Below are positions 33,836-52,460 of a stretch of DNA of 64,000 nucleotides, piece by piece; position 1 is the stretch's first letter; each line of letters starts with the position of its first letter. The DNA comes from Agelas oroides. Taxonomy: Eukaryota; Porifera; Demospongiae; Agelasida; Agelasidae. The DNA lies in contig OX422190.1 of assembly GCA_949130485.1 (NCBI GenBank), positions 3,400,281 through 3,464,280 of the forward strand, given 5' to 3'. A program made the translations under genes and the position numbers. The notes beneath the pieces were generated by a model that saw nothing but the letters and a program-made list of their open reading frames with translations, was not told the DNA's origin and did not search any database.

Positions 33836-35450
33836 CAGAGAATCGGTAGACTCTCTATGTAGGGATGGCGCCGACGCGCAATATATGCAATACTTAAGCA
33901 AAAGCCGTATAACTTCACCACAAACACGCTAAAAGCTTATTTAAGCGCCCAGGCTTCCTCTTTGAGTGCCATTGTGATCAGCAAGACTCATATAAGTGGC
34001 CAAAAGCCACGCGGAAAACAGCTAAACGCAAAAGTGTGCGGTAGCGAAAGTGCCATTTTTGTTATTCTTTGTTTCTTTCGTCAACCAAAATATCTTGAGA
34101 ATGGCTTAACTACTCACCGTGGTTGTAGCACAAAAATGATCCATACCTCAGCGCGAAGTGCTCCTGATCCCTAGCTTCTCCGTAGCTCCAGTTCAACTTT
34201 CACAAGCTGCTCACAGCACTGCCCAGCTGCTATCCGTTGCGTAGGACGCCATTTTCTAATGTTGTACGCATGCGCAAACGTAGTTTCGTTCCCAGACCAA
34301 AGACCACGGTCATTGGTCTAGGAACGAGATTAGTGCACACGCGTTCGCCAGTAAGCACGGGGTCGGAAAGGTTCATGGACACCAAGTAGGTAAGGCGCTG
34401 CATTCAGTTGCTTACTTATAGCTACACTAAAAGATACTCATAACTTTAGTAAAGCTGGGATGGTCACAGATTTGCTGGTCAGTTGTCGTGATCAGCTCAG
34501 TAGGAAATCTGCTTCACAAAGCGGGCTAAAAATCTGGTGGAGAGTGGTTGGCTCTACATCGGATTCCAACTGGCATATTACATGCTTGAAACCACTACTA
34601 ATCTGTCAATGCTGTTTCAAGTTCTAAGGTTGTGGTTACACTTGAAAGAAATATTCTTCATGATGCTTAGGTCTAACTGTAACTGAGTGAAAAAGGAAAG
34701 AAACAAGAATATAAAAACATTAAAAATGTAAAAAGATGTAGGGATGGCATGCCAAAAAGTATGCAAACAAGGTAGGGATGATGCATGCAAGCAAAGGTCA
34801 ACATATTGGCAAAGCCCCATCCCTACATCTTTTTCACACTGCAGTTAGACAGCATGCATGTTTTAGAGCTGAATCTGCACCCATCCATGCAGTTATTAAT
34901 GCTGTGCATGAGTACTTGAGTTTTGCACACTAATCAGTCTGCAGCCCACTCAAGCTCAGTGTCTAGGTTGTATCAGAGGCATGTAACAAGGGTGCCACTG
35001 TCACTACAAGTAGTATCTTGGCAGTAAAGCTACTTGGTAGCTATCTTATAGCTACCTATGAGGCAAACATACCTATACAGCTGCAAATAATGTTAGCCTC
35101 GTTCCTAGGCCAGGTGGGAGGAGGAAGGTGGCCTTGGGATGAGGCTAAAACCACGCTTTTACAACACTTACATAATGCTGGATCATACTAGCCTCATTCC
35201 CAGGCCATGTGGGAGGAGCTAGGAAGTTGCCTGAGAACGAGGCTACAGCCATGAACTGCCAGTAAAGGTTGGGGTTGTACTTATGCTACGTTTTAGGAAG
35301 GCCCCCTGACTGCAGTGTGAAAAAGATGTAGGGATGGGGCTTTGCCAATATGTTGACCTTTGCTTGCATGCATCATCCCTACCTTGTTTGCATACTTTTT
35401 GGCATGCCATCCCTACATCTTTTTACATTTTTAATGTTTTTATATTCTTG
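33836..35450. mobile_element. Non-autonomous element with internal inverted repeats, copy 2
   Basis: It is the second copy of 23596-25340, opening CAGAGAATCGGTAGACTCTC and ending near TTTTTATATTCTTG. It sits inside the 32-bp satellite, which shows that it moved as a unit. The inverted pair is at about 34706-34838 and 35317-35450. It also contains MITE-like pairs at 35095-35145 and 35189-35244. Confidence 0.85.
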
Positions 35451-36616
35451 TATCTTATATGATCATACAAGATCATGCTAGATGTCTTGCATCAGATGAG
35501 CTCTGCAATAAGACACAAACAGCATTAATGTTTATATAAGATAGCTAAGCATGTAGGTAGGCATACAAATAATACACAAATCATTCCATGTTCTCTTTGT
35601 TCTCTTTATTTGCTTGTTGCCTGGCTGTAAATCTTCTGCTGTCACATGTTTCCATCCCTAAGTCTTTCAAACTACAGTTGTATTCTTTATTATTCTCCAA
35701 GCAGAGAACCCGACACCATTCTGTGAAGAGCAATAGTGGTTTATGAGTTAGGTTAGCTACTTATAACACATTTACAAACAATAACTTGGTCTTGATCATA
35801 GTTAAACTAACACTTTGTCTACTCTGCACACAGGATGGAGTATAATATGCAATTGTAACCTACATATGAAGATTCTGACGTAACATTCACTAGAAGTGCA
35901 GGTATAATACTTACTTTCTTTGCATGGCTTGCTTAAGGGGTTGATCCCGTTGCTCAGCAGCTTTGAAGGCACCTTTCGTGCTCTCTTTAAAACTTCTCTC
36001 GTATCCTTGCTCATTCTTCCAGAAGACCTCTTGAAAACTTCTTGAAAACACTTCTTGAAAACACCTTGAACTGGAAAACAAGCTGCATGAACTGACTGAT
36101 TGAGCTTCCAAGTTGAGGTGTTATTTAATGCCATGTGTTAATTAGCATGTGTTATCAACGGGAATGCACTTGAAAGCCATTGAGTACATGTGTTATCAAC
36201 AGGAATGCACTTGAAAGTTAATCAATACAGGTGTTGATACAAGTGTACCAGGAATGTTCATAATTTGAATTGAACAGTTGTCTTTTCAACAAGGAAATAT
36301 ACATGTGGATCGAAGGTAGATACGATGGAAGTTAAGGAACCAAGAGGAGGTATAAACAATACCTCAGAAATCCAGAGAAACCTATTCCCAAGGCCACTTC
36401 ATGGAGACTGAAAAGGAAGCTTCCAGAAGACCTTTCTCATACTAACCATACTAAAAAAGTTCGCTAGATGCTTTATAAAGAGCTGCCTGGAGTGTATACT
36501 GTGCACTCGAGTGTTTTAGACAAATAACCTTTGTTGCTTTGAAAGAGAATGTTAGAAGAGATCAGTGCAGCAAGTTTCATGTACAGTATTCTTATGCCAT
36601 CATGAATAATCTTTTG

Positions 36617-36780
36617 TCAGTTTAAGATAACCTCATAACCCAAGATCAGACCAAGATCTTGAGATGATCTTACCAAGATCTTAATCTGATTTCAGTGTGT
36701 GTCTTACCTCATAACCCAAGATCAGACCAAGATCAGACCAAGATCTTGAGATGATCTTACCAAGATCTTAGTGTAATAGT
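36617..36780. repeat. Direct repeat of AAGATCTTG-rich sequence
   Basis: The phrase CATAACCCAAGATCAGACCA recurs after about 100 bp, each time followed by GATGATCTTACCAAGATCTT. It belongs to the right subterminal region of the GATC-rich element. Confidence 0.8.
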
Positions 36781-37442
36781 CTTACAAGACCAACATACGT
36801 TCTTATCAGATTCTTGACAAGATCTTATCAAAGACAGAGTCTTTCTTGCATGTGAATCTTACATGACTCAAGATCTTACTTTCTTATGTAAGATCTTGTG
36901 ATGTCTTACAAGATCTGAGATAATCTTAGTAAGATTTTTTTTGCTGGGACAAGATTCTAAACAAAGCCCACCTGGTCTTTTCTTTTATAATACACCTAAC
37001 CCTAGTACCACTAGGGAGGTGAGGGGATAGTTAAAGAATTTCTTCATGTTAACTTTCATTCTTGGAGAGAGCTTGGGGACAACACCAGCATCCTGTGAAA
37101 GCAAGTGTTATTTTCACACCACCTTCTAGTAGCTACAGAAAAAATGGACCCTAGCTACTTCGAAGTATTTGGACTCCTGGTCCAAATACTTCAAACTAGT
37201 CCCAAAGTATTTGGACCCCAGTCCTCTAAGCAGTAATTCCAGAAATCTGTTTGTATATTGGGACCTGCTGGCAGTTTGAAATGCTATTTTGAAGCATGAA
37301 TTTTGGCATGAAACTACAATGATACTACAATTAACTTGGCACTACAATGTAATCATCCACACACACACACTAAAAAAAATAAATAAAAAAATTTATAAAC
37401 AACTGTTACAAAACCAAGAAGCACTAGAGTCAAGTACAGTTG

Positions 37443-37746
37443 AACATGCATTCACACGAGACATGGTACCACTGCTTACAGGTAGTACACTCTCAGCCTC
37501 CTGGTGTTTGTCTTCACAATCTCTCGCTGTTGACCATCTTTTTCCTTGTCTCGATCCTCGGTATTACCTTGGGATCTTTTTCCTTGTCTCGATCCTCGGT
37601 ATTACCTTGGGATATCCCAAGGTAATACCGAGGATCGAGACAAGGAAAAAGATGGTCAACAGCGAGAGATTGTGAAGACAAACACCAGGAGGCTGAGAGT
37701 GTACTACCTGTAAGCAGTGGTACCATGTCTCGTGTGAATGCATGTT
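37443..37746. repeat. Near-perfect palindrome with 133-bp arms
   Basis: The arms mirror each other around TTGGGATATCCCAA at 37607-37620. I saw no mismatch in the arms apart from a 38-bp tandem duplication present only in the left arm. The structure could form a long hairpin or cruciform. It may be an arrested foldback element, a recent inverted duplication or an assembly artefact. Confidence 0.9.
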
Positions 37747-38923
37747 GTATATACAACTAAGACTGGAAGGGAAGCTGGATCAATCAACTGTCTAGTAGAT
37801 TTGCCCCCGTAGTAATCGGACCCCTGGTCCAAATTTTACAGTAGAATTTGGACGCCCTTGGGACCCCCCCCAAAGCATGCTTGCAAAGCTCTAGATACCT
37901 CCCCTTCAACATTTCTAGCTGTAGTTAGTATGAGTCTATCATAGAAACTAAGTATTATTCTGTTGTGTTTTTGCTTGTCAGAGTCGACTCCTCTCCATGC
38001 CATCCTCCTAACTTATTGATATGTTGGATAGTTTTATGTATGTGTGGAATGGGATTGGAAACATTGTGGTTGTGATATACATCAGGGTTTCACGAAATAA
38101 AGCGGGAATGGCTGTGATCCATGACAAATCACACATAGTGGAGCACAGAATGAAAACTTGCAACATCAAAACATCGACTACTAACAACAGTTTTGCAATA
38201 ATCCAAGTGTTCAAGTGCTTACCAGTACCATAGTTAGCCTTTATGACTGAACTTGTTTTGCTAGCCATTTCCTTTCCCAAAATGGATGGGGCTAGCCTTG
38301 TTCCCGGCTGCAAGGTAAAAGCGCCAAATGTCTTTAACCTAACAGCACAATGCCTGTACTCACTGCTGCACTTACCAAACTTTAGCGACTCCCTGTAGCA
38401 AAAGCTAAGTAGTCCCACAAACAACAGTAGCTACTTCTTAAGGCATATTATTTCAAGGGAAAAAATGCTATTCATTTAGCACTATCCCGGACCGGAGGTC
38501 ATAGTCTAATTATGTGGCAAAGGAACTATTGTTCTATACCCACAATACTTTCCTGAAAATCATAGCATATAATCTACAGTGGTGGGGCCTGGGAATGTAC
38601 ATTGTCAATTCTTCAACTGGATTCATACAGCTTTGCCATTTTGGAAACAAGGGTCAGGGAGGGGACGGAACATTTCTGAAACAGTATAGATTGTCTGGGG
38701 TACACTACCTATCTTAGACTAGTTGCTAGAATAAATTACAGGACATGTGCTACAGTGGTGGGTCCTGGGAACAAGGCCACTACAAAGGTAGTTCAGCATT
38801 TTTATTACACTGTGTGTGTCCCACCCCGCCTAACTCAGCACTACTTTACCATTACTAAAGGTTATGCAATGGTGATCATTACCCCACGTGAACATGTACA
38901 TAGTGAGGGTACTGATTTTGTCG

Positions 38924-38943
38924 GTCGGTCGGTCGGTCGGTCA
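38924..38943. repeat. GGTC microsatellite
   Basis: Five units of GGTC in a row. Confidence 0.9.
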
Positions 38944-39422
38944 AAAAAACTACTGTGGAACTCCCTGTACAAATCACCCCCTGATTTACAGACACCTCAA
39001 TGTTCTGTACGTAAAGCATACAAGTTTCCCAGTCCAACCAGTACCTCAACTGTATGAAATTCACTCCATGATATGGACTCTTCTCTACTACTTTCATAAG
39101 GTTGTCTGCTACCGCCGTTGGATTCAAAGACCCTCATTAGTCACCAGATCCTTTTGCTTGTGAGAAGACAGGTCTGGACATAAAACTACCAAGTGGGTGG
39201 TCCTATTTTGTAGGTGTACCATCACCAGTTTACAATCACACATGATGAGTCAAATGCTGTTCTACTAGTCTTGGTCCCAGACCCAGACCAACCCTAGTGT
39301 GGGTCACGATCAGTATCACACGATATTGGAAGCAATATACTGTATAGCTGGTTTCTTTCACGGGAGAAACTTTCACGAACATTGTGTTTTGTCACAGTGG
39401 ATGAAAGGGTCCGAGACTACTT

Positions 39423-39482
39423 TAGCCTCATTCCCAGGCTCTCTCCTGCTGTGTTTAAGGAGAGAGCCTGGGAATGAGGCTA
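39423..39482. mobile_element. 60-bp mini-MITE
   Basis: TAGCCTCATTCCCAGGCTCT and the inverse AGAGCCTGGGAATGAGGCTA are separated by a few bases. Relatives of similar size are at 48099-48144 and 47448-47508. Confidence 0.8.
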
Positions 39483-39608
39483 GTGACTACTTCCTCACAA
39501 GAGGCTCACACAAACACTCTCTCACGGAAGACCTGGTCTTATAGTTTCCCTCCCTGACCATTGTCTCAAGAACTAAACATTACATTAGTCAAGTCTACTG
39601 TTCCATTC

Positions 39609-39700
39609 TCACTTCAGTGTGTTGCTGCCTGTCAAATGCCTATTGCTCCTTAACCTGTGAGTCGTAGTGCAGTACTAGTTGGTGAGTGGGAGGGGTAGTG
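39609..39700 (+). pseudogene. Decayed duplicate of LIM exon 48603-48654
   Basis: TGTCAAATGCCTATTGCTCC and the flanking donor and intron bases match the fourth LIM exon of the downstream gene. About 15 bases at the exon start are missing, and the glutamine codon before the final proline is a stop. It lies 9 kb upstream of its parent in the same orientation, and a similar dispersed repeat follows both, suggesting an old local duplication. Confidence 0.75.
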
Positions 39701-40568
39701 AGGGGGTGGGGGAGGAAGAAGTGTAGGCCTGCCCTGAATGTGCTCGAAGAGATTCTTATTTTTCTCTGCCGCAATTGTTCAAAATTTTACCCATTTTGCT
39801 CATTACTGCTCACACTTTAGTGCAGAGACCATGACATGTGCCTTTTCATTGTGTGGTTGTCCTGGCTGGCAACATGAGAATGCGCCTTTTCCTCATGACG
39901 GTGGAGTGGTTCCTTTCGTTTTCTTGCGAGTTCCGAGTACCTTAGGGCATTCAATCAGCTAAGAATGGATGCTTCACTGAAACTAGTATCACAACTTCCC
40001 TAACATCTCAGAAAGGCCATGTGTGCAGTTATGAGTGATTATGCAAATCTCTAGGCAACGCCTGTTTTGCCTGATTTCTTGCCTATTTTTCTGGCATTAT
40101 GCTTGAGCTTACTTATTCCACGCACTACTAATTGCATCCAACGGTCGTCGCTGTATTGCCCGAGCCTTATCCAGCCGTCGTTGATGTCTGTGGGCTTTCC
40201 AAAGAAATAAACGCAGCCCTTTGAATAGTAGCCGCCCTCTAATAGTAGCCACACAAAAGCAACCAGCGAAAAAAAAATAGTAGCCGCAGCGTCTGATCAA
40301 AGAACTATGGTATGTAAAAGCTACAAAGCTGTAACAGGACGCCGACCTTAATTAGTTGCTTAACTCCACTGTACATTTGTGTATGTGTGGGGAAGATTGT
40401 CAGAATGCTTTAACTAGTTGGTATGTGTACAAAATCTGAGCAAGATTCTAATGTGCTGCCTGGGTAACTTGCATAGCGATACTGTCTCCTTTGAGGGGGT
40501 TTTGTGACTCTCGTGAGAAATTAGTATCTGGATTCTAAGGGAAACCCAAGCTGAATCTCTGGACTGGA

Positions 40569-40776
40569 GACTTGAGCTTCAATAAAGAAGACTTGAGCTT
40601 CAATAAAGAAGACTTGAGCTTCAATAAAGAAGACTTGAGCTTCAATAAAGAAGACTTGAGCTTCAATAAAGAAGACTTGAGCTTCAATAAAGAAGACTTG
40701 AGCTTCAATAAAGAAGACTTGAGCTTCAATAAAGAAGACTTGAGCTTCAATAAAGAAGACTTGAGCTTCAATAAAG
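40569..40776. repeat. 21-bp minisatellite, about ten units
   Basis: The unit GACTTGAGCTTCAATAAAGA plus A is repeated almost without change. As 21 is a multiple of three, open frames run through it on both strands; these are by-products and not genes. Confidence 0.97.
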
Positions 40777-41465
40777 TGCAATTAAGGTGCACTTAGCATC
40801 TACCTAGTTAGGAATTCTATACCTTCTCTAATGGCTTGTGTTGAAATAACCTCTATTCAAACTGTTTCGTTTTCCCTCTTTGAGTTTATAGATAGAGGGA
40901 ATTTGAAATCTCCCTACCAGGCACTAGGCTAGCTGTAGTGACACAACAATTGTTTTGTAGCCTCATTCCCAGGCCTTTGCCACTGTCCAGTTTTGATTGC
41001 TTATAATATGCAGAAACGGAGGGGGACGGCCTGGGAGATTTAGCTGATTTTCTCTGAGTTAGATGTAATCGGCATTCAGCATGCAACCACAGTGTTTACA
41101 CAACCTGCACTCAGTGGCTTCACCATCCAAACTTCTATATTTTAGCTGTTCAGATGCACAAGTGTCCGCATTTTGTAGTCTTGTGCCCAGACCTCACCCT
41201 CTGTGATGCATTTTGCTGTTTGTACACCATTTTCATTCCACTTTGGTTTCAACAACAAAAAAATATACGAAAAAAAAAACGAAGGAAAAAAGGCTTGGTG
41301 GCCTGGTCATTTTTAAGTGACTTGTAGGAGCAGAAACAGGAAAAGAACTTTGCATAGCCTAAGGGTTTCTACTGGATGGTGGGAAGACCTGGGAACAGTC
41401 TGTATAATGTTTGACACCGATTGACTCTTGTTCTCTCCCCCTCTACCTTCCTCTCTCCTTTCCAG

Positions 41466-49582
<8,117 letters not shown>

Positions 49583-52420
49583 AATACTACCTCAAACACT
49601 GCTCGTGTTCTGCATGAGCCATGACCTAGCTTCACTCAACCCTCATCATGACATTTTTAACACTATCTTCAGGTGGAAATTTAGTCTGGTGTTGATCAGC
49701 AGCTCATGACAAATTGTTAGTTATATCCATGCTCTTTTTTTTATAACACTGAGATAATATAGTAATACTATTGTATGATAGTATTTTTATCTGAGTCAGT
49801 TGTTGCTAAATTTATCATTGTTTTACTGTTTGTAAGCTGCTGGTACAGTTCCTTTGTCAGTAGAGTTATCTTTCATGACAACCTTGTGCTCCTTCAGAAT
49901 GTTGAGAACTACTGCAAGCACAGTGCCTGTGTGTGGAAGTGGGAGGGGAGAGTTGTAAAGCCATACCGACATTAACATCTACTTAACTATATACTAACAT
50001 TTAGTTTACTACTCAACAAAGATTGTGCTGGCATTGCTGGCAAGGGAACCAAGTATATAGAACCAGCTATTATGTAGCAGAGATGCCATTCCTTAACATG
50101 TTCCCAGGCTCTCAGTCCCACACACGAGTGGAAACGAGGCTAGCTAGGCATGGCAACTTTAGTCTCATACCGAGGCCATTCATTAAACGGCCTGGGTACA
50201 AGACTAGTGCAACAATCAGCTATATGTGTACATATATAGCATGAGTGAGTTTTCAAACAAATAGTACTAGCAATGCTCTGCAGTGGGAGGAATGCATGTT
50301 TGAACTATTTGCATCCCCCTATGATTGACAGAGCAATTTACCAAATTTTTTTTACGTTCCTACAATACGTTTATGGAGATACTAATACAGGAATACCCTA
50401 GGCTGTCAGCAACCCTTGGGTCAAACACTGAAAAATCATCCATGTGGTGGTACACCTTTAAATGGAATTGCCCAAGTAGCTGCCTCAGAACATTGTATCA
50501 CAGGTGCTCTTGTGACCTTTGGTACCTAAGGTCATAATACCTGCAGGTGGAAAGAAGATGTGGAGAGAGGGGGGGGGGAGGGGGGAGCGTGAAGGGCAGG
50601 ATGAAAAGAGGGAGGTGCAGAATTGGGAACATGAAAGTACCCACTGTGACCCACAGTGCCAATGATCTAACACAAACACACACCTACGGTAGGAGGTATC
50701 AGGATGGTAGGCACTTGACTTAGTAATGTCCCTGTGTCACTTTAGGACACTTGTCTAGGGGTGGTGGCAGCAACTGGAGAGTGGTCAGTAGGTTGTGAAG
50801 GAGACGATCATCTGTGTAAAGTGTGGAAAAGTTTATCAATGTCTTCTCCAGCTATCAGGAAACACTCACATAGTGTCTTTGTGTATTTTACAGGTGTACA
50901 GGTTATGTCTGGAAACCCCTACTTCATCGTACCTCTATTAGACATGTCAAGATCTACAACTTTACCAACAGCACACACGTTTGCACACACAGCAAAGATG
51001 ACTTTCATGTACTGAGGTTCAGGTTGTTTGTGCAAATATGCTAGTCTCGTCCCTAGACCTCATCCAGTGCATGTATCACTTCCAGTAGAATGCATGGAAA
51101 ACTTCCTTCCCCACATGAGATACTGAAAGCAATCCGCACTGGGGTTGGTTTTGGGTCCGAGACTACAATTATGTGAAATCATTCAGTGCATGATTTTTCT
51201 GGTTTCACATACTGCTAGTCTTGGTCCCAGACCCAAAATTACCCCCAGCATGGAATGCATCATAATGATGCACACACTGGATGAGGTCTGGGACGAGACT
51301 ACCATGATCTAAGACTCACAACCTAGTAATAGTAAATGTAAGTGAAACTGTTTCACTAGTTGCTTGGTGCTCTTACATTCACAATGTACACATTACTAGC
51401 AGGTAATCTTGTGCATGCGTCAAACTTTTACAGACAACCAACCTAAACCAGATTAGTCTGGCTTTAGGAGATAAGCTGCAGAGTGAGCAAGTGAAGGGCA
51501 TGGCAACCGTAGCACAGACCCCTAGGCTCTAGACCCATTAGCCTGGCAACCCTAGTACGGACCTCTAGGCTCTAGACCCCTACTATAGATGAGAAAACAT
51601 TGCAACGTCAGTAAAGCAGGTTCTTAGGTGTCATACTTTCTAATTACCGTTATGAATATGTTTTGGTTTCTTTTCAAGTGGAACATTTTGTTGTACTTCA
51701 GACCGAATTCATCAAGCTGTGGAGTTAACCAATGAAGGTCAGGTGAAGGTCAGCAGGCCCACAATGTGCACAGCAAATTTCAGCTTTGTAGCTTTCGATT
51801 TGTCTTCCAGTATTGAAGAAACCTAATGCATTTTAAGTTGAAATAGTTGCGTTAACTGGAAAGAACAGCACTGGAAATCCAGATCAGTGTTAGGGGATAG
51901 GTAGGGTTGGGCTGGTGAACAGGATTTCTGGTGCCTTTTTTTTACCAGTTTGTCTGAATAGCCGTTACCTTACATGAAAACATAAGTAACTGAGCGATCC
52001 TGCTCAAGTTCTGAAACAAAGTTTGCAGAATTGAAATGCTGTGACTTCAGTTCATGCTTGCACAGAATTACACTTGGAGACCCTGTCCCTCTGGTTCAGT
52101 TCCAAGTTCCACTCCCTCTGCAAAACGCATGTGGAACTGTTGGAAAACTCACCACTTGTGTCCTTGATCGGTTCCTCAGCTTGTCGCTTGCAGGGACTAG
52201 AAGGCTCTAGGGTAGTGTGGGAACGATACTAGCTCTGGGTCTACCAGTTCGACTCGCTGTTTCCCTTTTCCCATTTCCTCAGGTTCGCGAGTCAGAATCC
52301 TAACGAATGGGAATGAGACTGTACCCCTGCCCCACCCAAACATGACCAAATAAGGAAATGTGAGGGATCGTTGGAATTCACCAGCTCTATACCATTGTCT
52401 GGAGTATTCACGTTAGCGCG
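49583..52420. other. Spacer between LIM gene and Death-domain GTPase gene, copy B
   Basis: It matches 251-3549 but lacks the foldback MITE and most of the 14-bp minisatellite, and has two rather than three units of the 45-bp repeat. The paired MITE-like block is at 51041-51301. No coding exon was recognised. Confidence 0.6.
52346..52355 (+). promoter_or_regulatory. CArG-box match upstream of GTPase gene B
   Basis: CCAAATAAGG is kept at the same place as in copy A, about 66 bp upstream of the ATG at 52421. Conservation across copies this similar adds little independent support. Confidence 0.4.
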
Positions 52421-52460
52421 ATGCTGAGTACATTGAGAGGAAAGAAGAAGACAGTGGAAG
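52421..52460 (+). CDS. Exon 1, gene B
   Basis: Same leader peptide as 3550-3589, with GTG instead of GTT for valine 12. The donor is GGTAACT. Confidence 0.65.

Larger units (their letters stand above)
33448..36948. mobile_element. 3.5-kb GATC-rich inverted-repeat element with nested insertion
   Basis: The outer ends are CCCAGCAAGAAAATCTTA and the inverse TAAGATTTTTTTTGCTGGG. Both subterminal regions are dense in AAGATCTTA-like motifs (33460-33600, 36600-36930), as expected for transposase-binding repeats. It contains the 32-bp palindromic satellite, the element at 33836-35450, and 35450-36600 with no recognised gene. I see no clear target duplication, so boundaries and family are tentative. 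Confidence 0.6.
29108..41465. other. Repeat-rich interval between GTPase gene A and the recognised LIM exons
   Basis: The 3' UTR of gene A lies at the left; no AATAAA is obvious within 150 bases of the stop. The interval holds a TGTCTCATAG array, an inverted-repeat pair (29418-29571 and 31537-31663), a 142-bp MITE, a 3.5-kb GATC-rich element, a palindrome, a decayed LIM exon fragment and a 21-bp minisatellite. The N-terminal exons of the LIM gene are expected here but I could not identify them. Confidence 0.55.

Noticed and set aside
35802-36134. 110-codon minus-strand frame inside the GATC-rich element
   Set aside because: Lysine-rich with internal repeats from CTTGAAAAC-type bases; no family motif and overlapping frames of equal quality. 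Not called as a transposon gene.
37289-37756. Mirrored open frames on both strands at the palindrome
   Set aside because: The same peptide appears on both strands only because the DNA is an inverted repeat.
40521-40796. Open frames of 74-86 codons on both strands with repeating SFNKEDL or FIEAQVF peptides
   Set aside because: They are by-products of the 21-bp minisatellite, whose period is a multiple of three.
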